This document shows, piece by piece, positions 1 to 10,947 of a stretch of DNA of 64,000 nt. The notes under the pieces were generated by a model, which did not search any database, was not told where the DNA came from, and was given only the letters and a program-made list of their open reading frames with translations. The DNA is from Centrapalus pauciflorus (lineage: Eukaryota; Streptophyta; Magnoliopsida; Asterales; Asteraceae). The stretch spans positions 930,001-994,000 of the forward strand of contig JAANYP010007579.1 in NCBI GenBank assembly GCA_020465985.1, read 5' to 3'. A program made the position numbers and the translations under genes. Numbering within the stretch: position 1 is the first letter of the stretch; every line of letters starts with the position of its first letter.

Positions 1-7
1 CCTGTAG

Positions 8-222
8 GATTCGGAAGAATTGGTCGTCTAGTTGCTAGAGTTGCTCTTCAGAGAGATGATGTTGAGCTTGTTGCCGTTAATGATCCTTTTATCACCACCG
101 AATACATGGTAACTTCATCATGTGTTTTTTTTTTTTTTTTTTTTTTGCTTATACTGAAACTGTTTAGGTTTAGTTACGGTTTAATCTTTCTACGCTTGTG
201 CATGTATGTCAAAGTTGCTAGG

Positions 223-285
<63 letters not shown>

Positions 286-754
286 TTAGGAAACTAAATA
301 AAATGATCAACCACCTTCCCATAAATCCACGTTTAAATGTCGAAATGCATCACGATTCTGGTGATGCATAATGATGGAACAAAAACGAGGATGAATATGG
401 CCGAAATGCATCACGATTTTGGTGATGCATAATGATGGAACAAAGACGAGGATGAATATTGTCGAAATGCATAATGTTTGAAATTGAATTGGATGAAGAT
501 GCATCGTGTTTGATGACTAATCCAATATATTGGATGAAGATGCATCATGTTTGTTTAGATTCGGATAGAATATTTTCTGAATTAAAGCATTTTCCGATTT
601 TGCCCTTCCGCGCGCGAGAAGTTATGCACCCGTGCACCCATTTTCAAGTTAATTACCATTTTGCCACTACAATCTGAACCATTAAAATTCAAGATCTAAC
701 GGTGCATACAGGTTCCCAAAGTGTACAATGCATACAGGTGCCCCATAGAACCTA

Positions 755-820
<66 letters not shown>

Positions 821-1869
821 TATATTGAGGTTCTATGGGGCACCATATGCATCGGGAACCAAATGGGAACCAAAAATGCATTGCTTGTTTACAAAAAGTG
901 CATTAAGGTCATTTTGGGAATGCTTAATAATATATTGTTAAATTATAAGATTTAATTTAATAAATAAAATGATCAACCACCTTCCCATAAATTCATCCCA
1001 TTTTCTCTCTCTTTCCAATTCTCTTTCATTGCTAGCCTCTCTCCATCTCTCTTTCTCTCAACCAGTTTTCACAAGACAACCATTACTACTACCGCCAGAC
1101 CTAACACCACCATCGCTGTCCACCGTCAGTATGCAACTCTGCACCATACCTGTGCATCGATGTTGACGAAAATTTGCTTGCGTCTGTTGATCATGGTTTT
1201 GAGTATCAGTTTTTTCACAAACAGTTCATTCTACGATTCTGTATCATGCTCTTATGGCTAGTCAAAGAATTCTATGATTCTTTATTAATGTTGGTGGTTA
1301 TTGCTTCCAAAAACTAGTTGGAGCATATGGTATTGGTTGTTTCAAACATGATGCACAACAGCAATGCATCACGACAATGATGAACACATTGAAGATGTTG
1401 ATGAACACGTTTAAATTTCAGAGATGCATCACGAAATTAACACGTTTAAATGTCGAAATGCATCACGATTTTGGTGATGCATAATGATGGAACAAAGACG
1501 TGGACGATTATGGCTGAAATGCATCACGATTTTGGTGATGCATAATGATGGAACAAAGACGAGGATGAATATGGTCGAAATGCATCATGTTTGAAATTGA
1601 ATTGGATGAAGATGCATCGTGTTTGAAGATGAATACAATAAATTGGATGAAGATGCATCATGTTTGTTTAGATTCGGATAGAATATTTTCTGAATTCAAG
1701 CATCTTCCGATTTTGCCTTCTGCGCGCGAGAAGTTATGCACCCGTGCACCCATTTTCAAGTTAATTACCCTTTTGCCACTACAATCTGAACCATTAAAAT
1801 TCAAGATCTAACGGTGCATACAGGTTCCTAAAGTACACAATGCATACAGGTGCCCCATAGAACCTGACC

Positions 1870-1919
<50 letters not shown>

Positions 1920-4900
1920 TGTGTGTGTTACAGCAGAACGAAATTTTGATTAGGTGTTATTGTCTTTTCCATTGCATCAGTTTCACTTTCAATCCCAATA
2001 GTTAAAACTAGTTTCATGAATATTTTTAACTCATTTTCGTTAACGTAGGAATTTTGTTAAAGTAAAACCGGTGATTTAGGGGGCATTTGGTTCGCATATT
2101 TTTTTATATGGGATTTGCATATTTTCAAAGGATTTGCATTATGCAGCATTTGCATTTGTCATGATATCTCATTTCGGATTCGGTTAGGGGTGTTATTCTG
2201 ACGGGTTAATTGGATATCGGGTTATTCGGGTTTGAGTGTGTGGGTTAGCTAACCGAACCCGAACCAAATAAGGGAACGGGTTAATCGGTTTCAGGTTAAA
2301 TGAGTATCGGGTTATTCGGTTTTGTTATAAAAAATGAAATCATCAACAAAGTAGTTTAAACGGGTTCAATGAGTTGAGTAATTTGGGTAAAACGGCTTTA
2401 ATGGTTTGAGTATCCAAAATGAGTATTTACATATTTACATTCTATATATAAACAATACTAGTTATAATTATAAACAAATAAAAAAAAGGAAAAATATATA
2501 TTAAACGGGTTATTCGGGTTATTTGGGTATCCGAATAAGCATGAATACTACCCGTAAACCGAACCGAATTACTTATTCGGGTACCATTTAACCCGAATAA
2601 GGAACCCGAAAACCGAATAACCTGACCCATTTAACCTGATTAAGGTTCGGTTCGGGTGGGTTATTCGGGTTCGGTTATTTTGCACACCCCTAGATTCGGT
2701 CATTGGATAAATTCAACTTTTGATTTGAATATGTGTTGGTTAATATAAAATATGGATAAACTGTTAGATTGATAAGGGAACTTTGATTAATCGAAAATGA
2801 TGGTTAAATAAATAAGTACATCTGACTTTATTATGTTTATTTAAATTACTTAATTATATTTATTTAAATTGTCTGTAATACGATTTTATTAATATTTATA
2901 TAAATTGGTTGTTATAATGTCTACGCTCTTATGAATACAGTAGTATTATTTGAAATTTGCATTATTATGAAATTACGTTGTTCTATGATTTGTACTTACT
3001 GGTATACACTATGAACAATAAAACAGATAAGGTGGTAATTTTAAGATTTTAACGACGTATGTTAGATCGATGTTTAAAATGACTTGAACCACATACGATT
3101 ATGTTCTGTTTTATTCAACTATCTGGAAAAAATTGTCATGGTTGTTTAAGTTAAAAACCCCATCTTTTAAGAAAATGATTGTGGATATAAATTATAATTT
3201 TTATAATGTCTGATTAATCATTGATTATTTAGTATTAGATGTTACATTTTAACTATATTCTCTTTTTTACAACAAAATTTATTAAATTCGAATTAACTTT
3301 ATTGTTGTTATTTTAAGTAAATGTTTTTATGAATTGTGAGTTTATAATCTCCCAAGCAACACACGAGTATTTCACTAGTTACAATGGCTAGATGAAGTTA
3401 CTGAAGTGAAATTAAAGTTAATATGATTGTTGGAATCAATTGGTAGAGTCTAGTATGGACCACTTGATACAAATGCTTGTGTTCACACAGGAATCGATCT
3501 TTGTATGTAGGTGTTTGTTATGAATAGTAAGGTCACTCAGCATGTTAGTGTCTTGCCTGTTCTATCTGTGTATATATACACCACACACACACTTGTATGC
3601 GGTGATTGTATTTATGTTAGTTGTAAATTGTAACATTTTTTCTAGCTGCATGTATAGATTTGGAATTGTACTCAAAATGATACTAAACTACAGTATGATT
3701 TATGTAAGCATGTCTCTGGGTGATCGGTGTGACCGTTTGACTTCAGATGCAATTAGAAAAGTGATGTTGTCAAACCTGTGATGTAGAGTTGGTTGCTGGT
3801 TATAACCGATATATAACTGCACTGTTTTTGACACGTGTGAATGTGTGAGATGCATAAGTGTAGGTCACATGTATCATATATCTGTTATTACAGAGGATGG
3901 GTTTAGAAATTTAGGACTTGTGCATGTGTGTTATTGATGCAAAATGTCTAGGTGTTTGGGTGTTTTCGGGATCATATTTATGTATATAGATTCAGCTAAT
4001 TCTTGCAGTGTTATAAATTGTGATGGTATGGGACTATGGGTTATACAAATGCTAAGAATTGTATACAGTGAGTCTTGTGTATGTGTGAGAAAGTTATCAT
4101 GTGATCAGTAAATTGTGACACAATCAACAAGTGCTACTTGGACTACCTAGTTCTATTTGTATGTCCTTTTCAGCTTTTCTACCAATCTACGTTTTGGATC
4201 CTACACATTTCTCTTCCAGCTGTATTGTAATTTCATCATTTTCATGCATTGTCAAAATGGTTTTGGACCTATGATATCATGTAATGACACCTCTATGTGT
4301 GTATATGTATGCATTTATGCCTTTGAGTATTGATGCATATATAATGACTCGACATAATAGTCTAACACTATTTTGTCAAAAGAGATAGATGTCTGGTTTT
4401 AATTTAGTTGAGCATACTATATGGCATCCAAGCCAAACTAATACTCAAGTAGATATAAATGCTACTACCCCCTTTGCAAAAACCAAAAATTCACTGATAG
4501 CATCCATGCAGACTTATATGTTCAAATACGACACTGTTCATGGCCAATGGAAGCACCATGAGCTTAAGGTGAAGGATGAGAAGACCCTTCTCTTTGGTGA
4601 GAAGCCCGTCGCTGTTTTTGGCATTAGGTAACATCTATCAGAACGCTATTTAAGCTATCTGTTAGGGGATCCTTTTTATGAAAGAGATTTTGTAAATTAT
4701 TTTTTTCCCATTGCTATTTAGGAACCCAGAAGAGATCCCATGGGGTCAAGCCGGAGCTGATTTTGTTGTGGAGTCTACCGGAGTTTTCACTGACAAGGAC
4801 AAGGCTGCTGCCCACCTGAAGGTTTGATCACATCTCTGGATTTTAAATACCATCAAGTTTTAACAGTTGGGTTATGTTTACTTGTTTGCATGGTTGCTTA

Positions 4901-6582
4901 TGTTGGTCATGATTTCGAGATCATAGACAGACGACAGTAAGTAGAGAGCGAGTACAATTGTACAAATGTGTATTATAGAGAAAGTTGGAGATGGTTCCCA
5001 ACTGCTCTCTACTTATAGGCTGTTGTATGTCTGGGCTCCAACATTTTCCATAATTTTAAGGGGGGTTTTACAGGGGCACTGGATTTTTACAGAAAATTTT
5101 GAAACTGCATCGCTTCTTCTTTCAGTTCATTATGGTTTCTTGTGTTTAAGAATGTGCAATTGTTTTGTATGATCAGGGTGGTGCTAAGAAGGTCATCATA
5201 TCTGCTCCTAGTAAAGATGCTCCAATGTTTGTTGTGGGTGTGAATGAGAAGGAGTACAAACCTGAACTTGACATTGTTTCAAACGCGAGCTGCACAACCA
5301 ACTGCCTTGCTCCATTGGCCAAGGTTATATTAGCTTTTTGGTTGTCTTTCCTTTTTGGACCTTCTGACAGCTGAAACACTACTCGTTCATCTGATGCAAA
5401 TGGCTGTGTGTAAACTTCAGGTTATTAACGACAGGTTTGGCATTGTTGAAGGACTTATGACAACAGTGCACTCTATCACTGGTATGTAGCCTTTTACTCT
5501 GATTACTTATCATTGACTAAAATTAAAATGTATTTAATATCGTGAATCGTGATGAACATTCCAGCCACTCAAAAGACTGTGGACGGTCCATCAATGAAGG
5601 ACTGGAGAGGTGGAAGAGCTGCTTCCTTCAACATCATACCCAGCAGCACCGGAGCTGCTAAGGTAAGCAGATTGACTTCTCCGTGCCTCTAACTTACAAC
5701 ATTTGATTTGGTACATAATTTAAGATGTCAGACCATTAATTAACTGTCTTAAATACCCTCTTCAGCACTTGTGGGTCCAAATTGACATCTCTACTTTGAC
5801 CATGTCTATTGTGTGTGGATATGTATATGATTTGTGATGTATTTCTTTTCGTTTCATGTAGGCTGTTGGTAAGGTTTTGCCAGCCCTTAATGGCAAATTG
5901 ACCGGAATGGCCTTCCGTGTCCCAACTGTGGATGTTTCAGTGGTGGACTTAACTGTAAGGCTTGAGAAGAAGGCTACCTATGAGCAGATCAAGGCTGCAA
6001 TTAAGTAAGTGGTGGAATAAAATTATTTAGTTGAAATAACTTTATTAACATCAGATGCTTGTATCGTGTGGATATTTGTGATTTACAATAACTTCTGTTA
6101 ATTCAGAGAGGAATCAGAGGGCAAGCTCAAGGGTATTTTGGGATACACTGAAGACGATCTTGTGTCCACAGATTTTGTTGGTGACAGCAGGTAACTTCCT
6201 ATGCCGATTTTAGAAACTAAACCTTAATGTAGTCATCAAAAGAAATCGGTTTGTATTGTGGAACAACCCCTGCATGTTTTATAATTTAAGTCCCTAATAA
6301 GTAATAGTCAACTTGTTTCTCGTTATCCAGGTCAAGCATCTTCGATGCTAAAGCTGGAATAGCTTTGAACGACAACTTTGTGAAACTTGTGTCATGGTAT
6401 GACAACGAATGGGGATACAGGTACTTATATTGTCACTCTTTTCTTATAACGTTGATAAATGGTGGCATTATATAATCTTTTGCTGCTTAGAAGATGCATG
6501 CTCTCTCATCAAAATTTATTTTTGCGACTGCAGCTCCCGTGTTATCGACCTGATTTGCCACATTGCATCAGTCCAAGCCTAA
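8..6582 (+). CDS. GAPC: Cytosolic glyceraldehyde-3-phosphate dehydrogenase, 5'-partial
   Basis: Phosphorylating NAD-dependent GAPDH of glycolysis, which converts glyceraldehyde-3-phosphate to 1,3-bisphosphoglycerate in the cytosol. Exons are 8-108, 4512-4627, 4722-4821, 5177-5323, 5421-5481, 5565-5662, 5862-6004, 6107-6190, 6331-6420 and 6534-6582; all phases fit. The window opens on the last bases of an intron (acceptor TAG at 5-7), so the start codon and the first ~10 residues lie upstream. Visible are the N-terminal FGRIGRL dinucleotide-binding turn, catalytic Cys in [12 protein letters not shown], the substrate-loop segment [23 protein letters not shown] near the C terminus, and the ending ASVQA. 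The lack of a plastid A/B-type C-terminal extension supports the cytosolic GapC class. The intron at 109-4511 is unusually long (about 4.4 kb) and is filled with transposon copies and microsatellites. Confidence 0.96.
224..285. repeat. (AT)n microsatellite
   Basis: An almost pure AT dinucleotide tract of about 60 bp in the GapC intron. It directly abuts the truncated left side of the following mobile-element copy. Spurious frames here encode only Ile-Tyr repeats. Confidence 0.95.
286..753 (+). mobile_element. 5'-truncated copy of a TA-associated TIR element
   Basis: Matches the right-hand part of the element at 828-1865: the same AAATAAAATGATCAACCACC start, the same GATGCATCACG-rich middle, and the same terminal GGTGCCCCATAGAACCT. 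It lacks the left terminal repeat and about 450 bp of the interior present in the longer copy. Both ends touch TA tracts. Non-coding. Confidence 0.75.
761..826. repeat. (TA)n microsatellite
   Basis: A TA tract of about 65 bp with a single TG interruption, separating the right end of one element copy from the left end of the next. Confidence 0.95.
828..1865. mobile_element. Non-autonomous TIR element embedded in TA repeats (Micron-like)
   Basis: Terminal inverted repeats AGGTTCTATGGGGCACC (828-844) and GGTGCCCCATAGAACCT (1849-1865) are perfect complements, and both outer edges are (TA)n DNA. The interior has no convincing ORF but carries many GATGCATCACG-type motifs and a pyrimidine-rich stretch near 1000-1080. 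Insertion into TA dinucleotide tracts resembles rice Micron elements, described as microsatellite-targeting. Assignment to that group is inference. Confidence 0.75.
1869..1928. repeat. (TA)n/(GT)n compound microsatellite
   Basis: About 14 bases of TA followed by roughly 45 bases of GT, at the right flank of the TIR element in the GapC intron. Confidence 0.92.
2185..2692. mobile_element. hAT-like non-autonomous element, copy 1
   Basis: Ends are TAGGGGTG and CACCCCTA, flanked by a perfect 8-bp target duplication GATTCGGT (2177-2184 and 2693-2700), the size expected for hAT elements. The 508-bp interior is full of short GGGTTATTCGG and CCGAATAACCC motifs in both directions and has no real coding sequence. 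A second copy is at 7991-8516. Confidence 0.88.
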
Positions 6583-7990
6583 AATTCCCCTCTGTCCAGG
6601 GTGGATTCTTTTTTGTCATTTAGTTTGTTTTCAGCAACACCATATTTCTCAAGTTGGACTTAATTGTTTAGAAATTGTTTTCTGGTGTTATAAGCTTTTG
6701 GATATGGTTGTAATAAGTGTTCCGTACTCTCTGACGGTTGGTAATGTTTGTTTTGTGTTCGAGGCGATCTCTCACTCTTATCTTCTGTTATTGCAACTGG
6801 CATACATATGAATTAAGTAATTTACAAAATATTCACGGACTATTCTGGGTAATATTTTATCTTTAATCCAATAGAAATATCAAACAAACATTTAGTTTGG
6901 TTTGAAGGAAAAGAATCATGTTTTTGTCGAGTTGTTTTGGTTATATACAAATTATAATGTTCTAGCTTCCGATATGGAACATATTGTTGTTCAAATTATT
7001 TTTAAAATAACAAAATCTTTTTTATTAAATCTTTTTATATAGTATATAAGTGTTTTGTTTTTTATGTTTGTTATACATTTAATATATTTTTTTTATAAAA
7101 TTTAAAAATAACATTTATGATCCCGTTGTAACACATAATATTAAACAACCTCGATAAGATAATTTTAGTTCAATCTCTTTGCTTTTCGTTTTAACAAGTC
7201 AATTGTTAATTTTAAATAGATTTATTGGCCTCAGGCAAGTCAGTTGATATAATTTAAATAGTTAAATGATTTTTGTAAAAAAAAAAAAAAATCAAAACTG
7301 CAATTAATCAAACAAAATTTGTCCACAAATTAAACAATACTTCTTCTATAAATTACAAACTTTTGAATCACATCTTCTGAAGCAAACATAGTAAAACTCA
7401 TCGAGCATTTAACCTTTTAAAAACAACGAGCACATACGTTACTTTTATGTGTTAATATTATAAGATAGCAACATGGTTCATTTTCATATTTACCGTTTTA
7501 ATCCTTAAACTTTTTTTTTTTATTTATCATATAGATCTTTAGATTTGTTCAAATTTGACTTAATATCATACACAGATCGAGTCATATACTCTTAATAATA
7601 TGGTGTGTTAACTAATCCAACAAAAGTGACAAAGTTTTATCATTTTTGATATCTAAAGATATTTGTAGTTTTCAGTTAAACAAAAATATGTTTTTAGAAT
7701 GATATTGTTCTAATTAGTTCACGTATCATTTGTTAAAAGAAACATATAATATTAGGTCAAGTTTAAGGCAATGAAGCCAATTATCCGGTTAACAATTACC
7801 TAAAATGAGACAGATTGAGGGTGAGTGGTTTTCACATGTTATACATGCCACTTTAATTAATTGAATGCATGGTTTCACTTGTTTGATTGGATAAGTCATC
7901 TCACAAGTTAAGAGTGTGTTTGATTGCTTTTATCACAATATAATCAGGCGTAAACCTCTTATTCGGTAAGAAGTTTACAACATAAATGCG

Positions 7991-8516
7991 TAGGGGTGTT
8001 ATTCGGGCGGGTTAAATGAGTATCGAGTTATTCGGTTCGGGTTATTCGGGTTTGAGAGTGTGAGTTCTTTGGCCGAACCCGAACCAAATAAGGAAACGGA
8101 TTAATCGGTTTCGGGTTAAATGGGTATCGGGTTAATCGGTTTGGGTTAAACGGGTTATTCGGTTTTGATATAAAAAATGAAATGCTTTACAAATTAGTTT
8201 AAACATGCTAAATGGGTTGGGTAATTTGGGTACATGGGTTAAATGGCTTGGTTATTTAAATTGGGAATTTAAATATTTACATTTTTATATATAAACAATT
8301 CTAATTCTAATTAAAATTGAGAATTTAAAAATTAAACGGGTTATTCGGGTTATTTGGGTACCCGAATAAACTTGAACTCTACCCGATACCCGAACCGAGT
8401 ATATTATTCGGGTACCATTTAACCCGATTAACAAAACCGAATAACCCGACCCAAATAACCCGTTTAAGATTCGGTTCGGGTGGGTTATTCGGGTTCGGTT
8501 ATTTTGCACACCCCTA
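7991..8516. mobile_element. hAT-like non-autonomous element, copy 2
   Basis: Same family as 2185-2692: TAGGGGTG...CACCCCTA ends and CGGGTTATTCGGGT-type internal motifs. A perfect 8-bp duplication TAAATGCG flanks it (7983-7990 and 8517-8524). Length 526 bp. The small minus-strand frame running through it is repeat-derived and not a gene. Confidence 0.9.
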
Positions 8517-8846
8517 TAAATGCGTCTGATTGCGATGAAAGATGAGAGGTAAAAACCTTTTACCAAACCCCTTTTGATAAGACATGAATCATCCTTTTAT
8601 CACCACTTATCTATAAAAAACTCTCCTGTTCTTTCTCTCCCCATCCCACCCCACCCCACCCTATCCCACTTAGATCATTGATTTTGGGATGTCTAGTTTC
8701 ACCGATTAACAATTATCCGATCAAGTTTAGACAATAAAACTTGTTATCTGCTAAACTATACGTTGTAAATCTATTCAATTTAGACCATTGATTAATTCGA
8801 TAAATAGTTTCACATGTTTAAATTTGACTTTTCATCACACATAAAA

Positions 8847-9141
8847 GGGTTTATTATGAAAAAAACCAACATGTTTTCACGTTTTCGTCCCTCCATGTTA
8901 TTTTTTTCCATAAAAAACCTCAAGTGATTCTTTTCTTATTGGTTTAGTGAAATTTGGACATTAGACCCCGGTTGTAATTTGTGAACCGGGTTTTAAAACC
9001 TGAAAAACCGGGTTCTAATGCCCAAATTTCACTAAACCAAAAAGAAAAGAATAACTTGAGGATTTTTTTGGAAAAAAATAACATGAAGGGACGAAAACGC
9101 AAAAAACACGAAAACATGTTGGTTTTTTTCATAATAAATCC
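8847..9141. mobile_element. Foldback MITE of about 290 bp
   Basis: The sequence from TTTATTATGAAAAAAACC (8850) is repeated in inverted orientation up to 9138, giving arms of roughly 120 bp that would form a long hairpin around an ACCCGG-rich centre (about 8965-9015). No exact target duplication could be fixed, so the superfamily is unassigned. Confidence 0.7.
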
Positions 9142-10947
9142 TACATAAATTCCAATAACATGAATCCTTTAGGGAAAGATAGAAAGAATTCATAAAAATG
9201 GAAGTCCTTACATTTTAGGGAAAACAATGATGTCGATGATCCATTTTATGGCTTTATGATCGTTTATTAGGTTTTACCTAACCAAACGCCATTCATGCAA
9301 TGTTTAGACAAATGAGTGCAATCATCTTCGAGTTTTCTCATTACATCTACAATTTATGTGTTTTTAGTTACATGTTTAATTAAAGATGCCTGTAATTTAT
9401 AGCTATGGATTCAGGTATCGTAATCAGTACTTGTACTTGATGAAAAACCTGTTTCACAGTAAAACAATTTAGAAAAAATAAAATATATTTATAATATTTT
9501 ACAGAATCGACATGATATAAACTATACATGAGTGAATTTTAGCCCGACTTGTATACTTATGATTATGTTAGCTACATTATTTTATACAATCCCTGTAGCC
9601 TATCAACGTAAATGTTTAATTTAAGATTATGTAAGGTAATTTGTTTACTTGCCTAACTTTTTTGATCGATAGAATTTTCAAAATATTAGTAGGTGACTGA
9701 TAAATCATTTTCTTTTTAATGTATAAAATGGATTGGTAATATACACCGGAAGGTAAAATAAGATAGTAATTATCAGAATTTCGTATATTGTATTCATCTT
9801 GAAAAAGTATTATATTTTTAAAAATTATATAACATCGATTATATCCTTTTTCTCATTTTCATATGCCAAGAGGAAAATTGTTAACTTTTATGTTGATGTG
9901 CCAAGTACCAATGTCATATCAATCGTTTTTCTTTTAATTTCTTTTCGAATAACTAGTAAACCGGATCATATTGCGAATTCATCTTCATTTAGAATCTAAT
10001 ATAGGCTAAAGTGGTTAAGGATTGATTATACACGTCTATTTCTCAAGGAATTGAGGTAATTTAGGATCTACTTTGACAAGAAAAAGAGCCACATGTTTAT
10101 TGCAATTTCTAAAACCCTATCTCAAGGGATTAAAATTAATTAACATTTTCATTACTAGTTTTCAGTATTCAATTGAAAACTTCAAATACTAGAAATTTGT
10201 CCTTTGAATTAGGAGAGTTGACGAGTGTAACATGACAACACATAAAGAATGACGATAATTGTTAACTTGTTAGTGTATATAATTGTAGCTTCTTCATCTT
10301 TGCCATAACCAAATTTTGTTTTCTTTTCTAGTGACAATCCCTTTCCTATTTTTATTGTTTTCTTCTTCTTTCTTTTTCTTTTTTTTTTTTTGGCTGGCAA
10401 TCTGCCTTATATTGGTTCTCACCTTACACATACATTATTTTACTCTGGTTTTTATCTCATAAATCATAATTTCTAAAATGAAAAAAAAAAATACAAAATT
10501 TCAAGCCTTTTATCCAAAAAAGAAGAAGAAGAAGAGTCTTGGAGATAGTTATTTTTAAAGCTAAAGAATCGGTAAAAAAAAAAAAAAAGACTAAAAACCC
10601 ATATAAGTGGCAATTGTAATGTGTTTCATCCAAAGTAACAAGGATCTAAATTTAGGTTTGTGGTTTTGATTGATTCAAATTACAGTTATAGAGAAATAGC
10701 AGCTTTGCCGCCAAACTTCCATTTCCTCACATTCACCAAAATTTCCTCTATTTGCACTTACATGTGTCATAATAGTATTCCAACCATGGAACACCCTTCT
10801 GTGGCTGAAATACTACCAATTACGGAAAATTGGAAATTAAAGAGAGAACCCAAATCATGGATCTTCGTTTTCTATTTATTCTTGATGTTGGTTCGTTTTT
10901 CCACATCAAAGATCAAGTGACTAGAGAAGGGTGTGACTTTGGATTCG

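Larger units (their letters stand above)
109..4511 (+). other. 4.4-kb GapC intron loaded with repeats
   Basis: The donor GTAACT follows the ATG codon of ...TTEYM and the acceptor CAG precedes ACT TAT ATG, giving the uninterrupted protein EYM|TYMFKYD. The intron contains a poly-T run (123-146), (AT)n tracts, two related TA-associated elements (286-753 and 828-1865), a (GT)n tract and an hAT-like element (2185-2692). From about 2700 to 4500 I see only AT-rich unique DNA. Confidence 0.9.
6583..10947. other. GapC to LHT intergenic region
   Basis: About the first 300 bases should hold the GapC 3' UTR. The rest is AT-rich with an hAT-like element (7991-8516) and a foldback (8847-9141). The last 350 bp, with CT-rich and poly-A stretches near 10370-10590, are the probable LHT promoter and leader. 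I see no further gene. Confidence 0.7.

Noticed and set aside
106..297. ORFs rich in Ile-Tyr repeats (also near 682-881 and 22769-23390)
   Set aside because: They translate (TA)n microsatellites and have no other content.
8285..8566. Minus-strand ORF of 93 aa (also 2442-2630)
   Set aside because: Runs through the hAT-like element's repeated words; no domain and no promoter context.
10660..10920. 86-aa ORF just upstream of LHT
   Set aside because: No recognisable domain; it lies in the probable LHT leader/promoter and its stop comes just before the LHT ATG.
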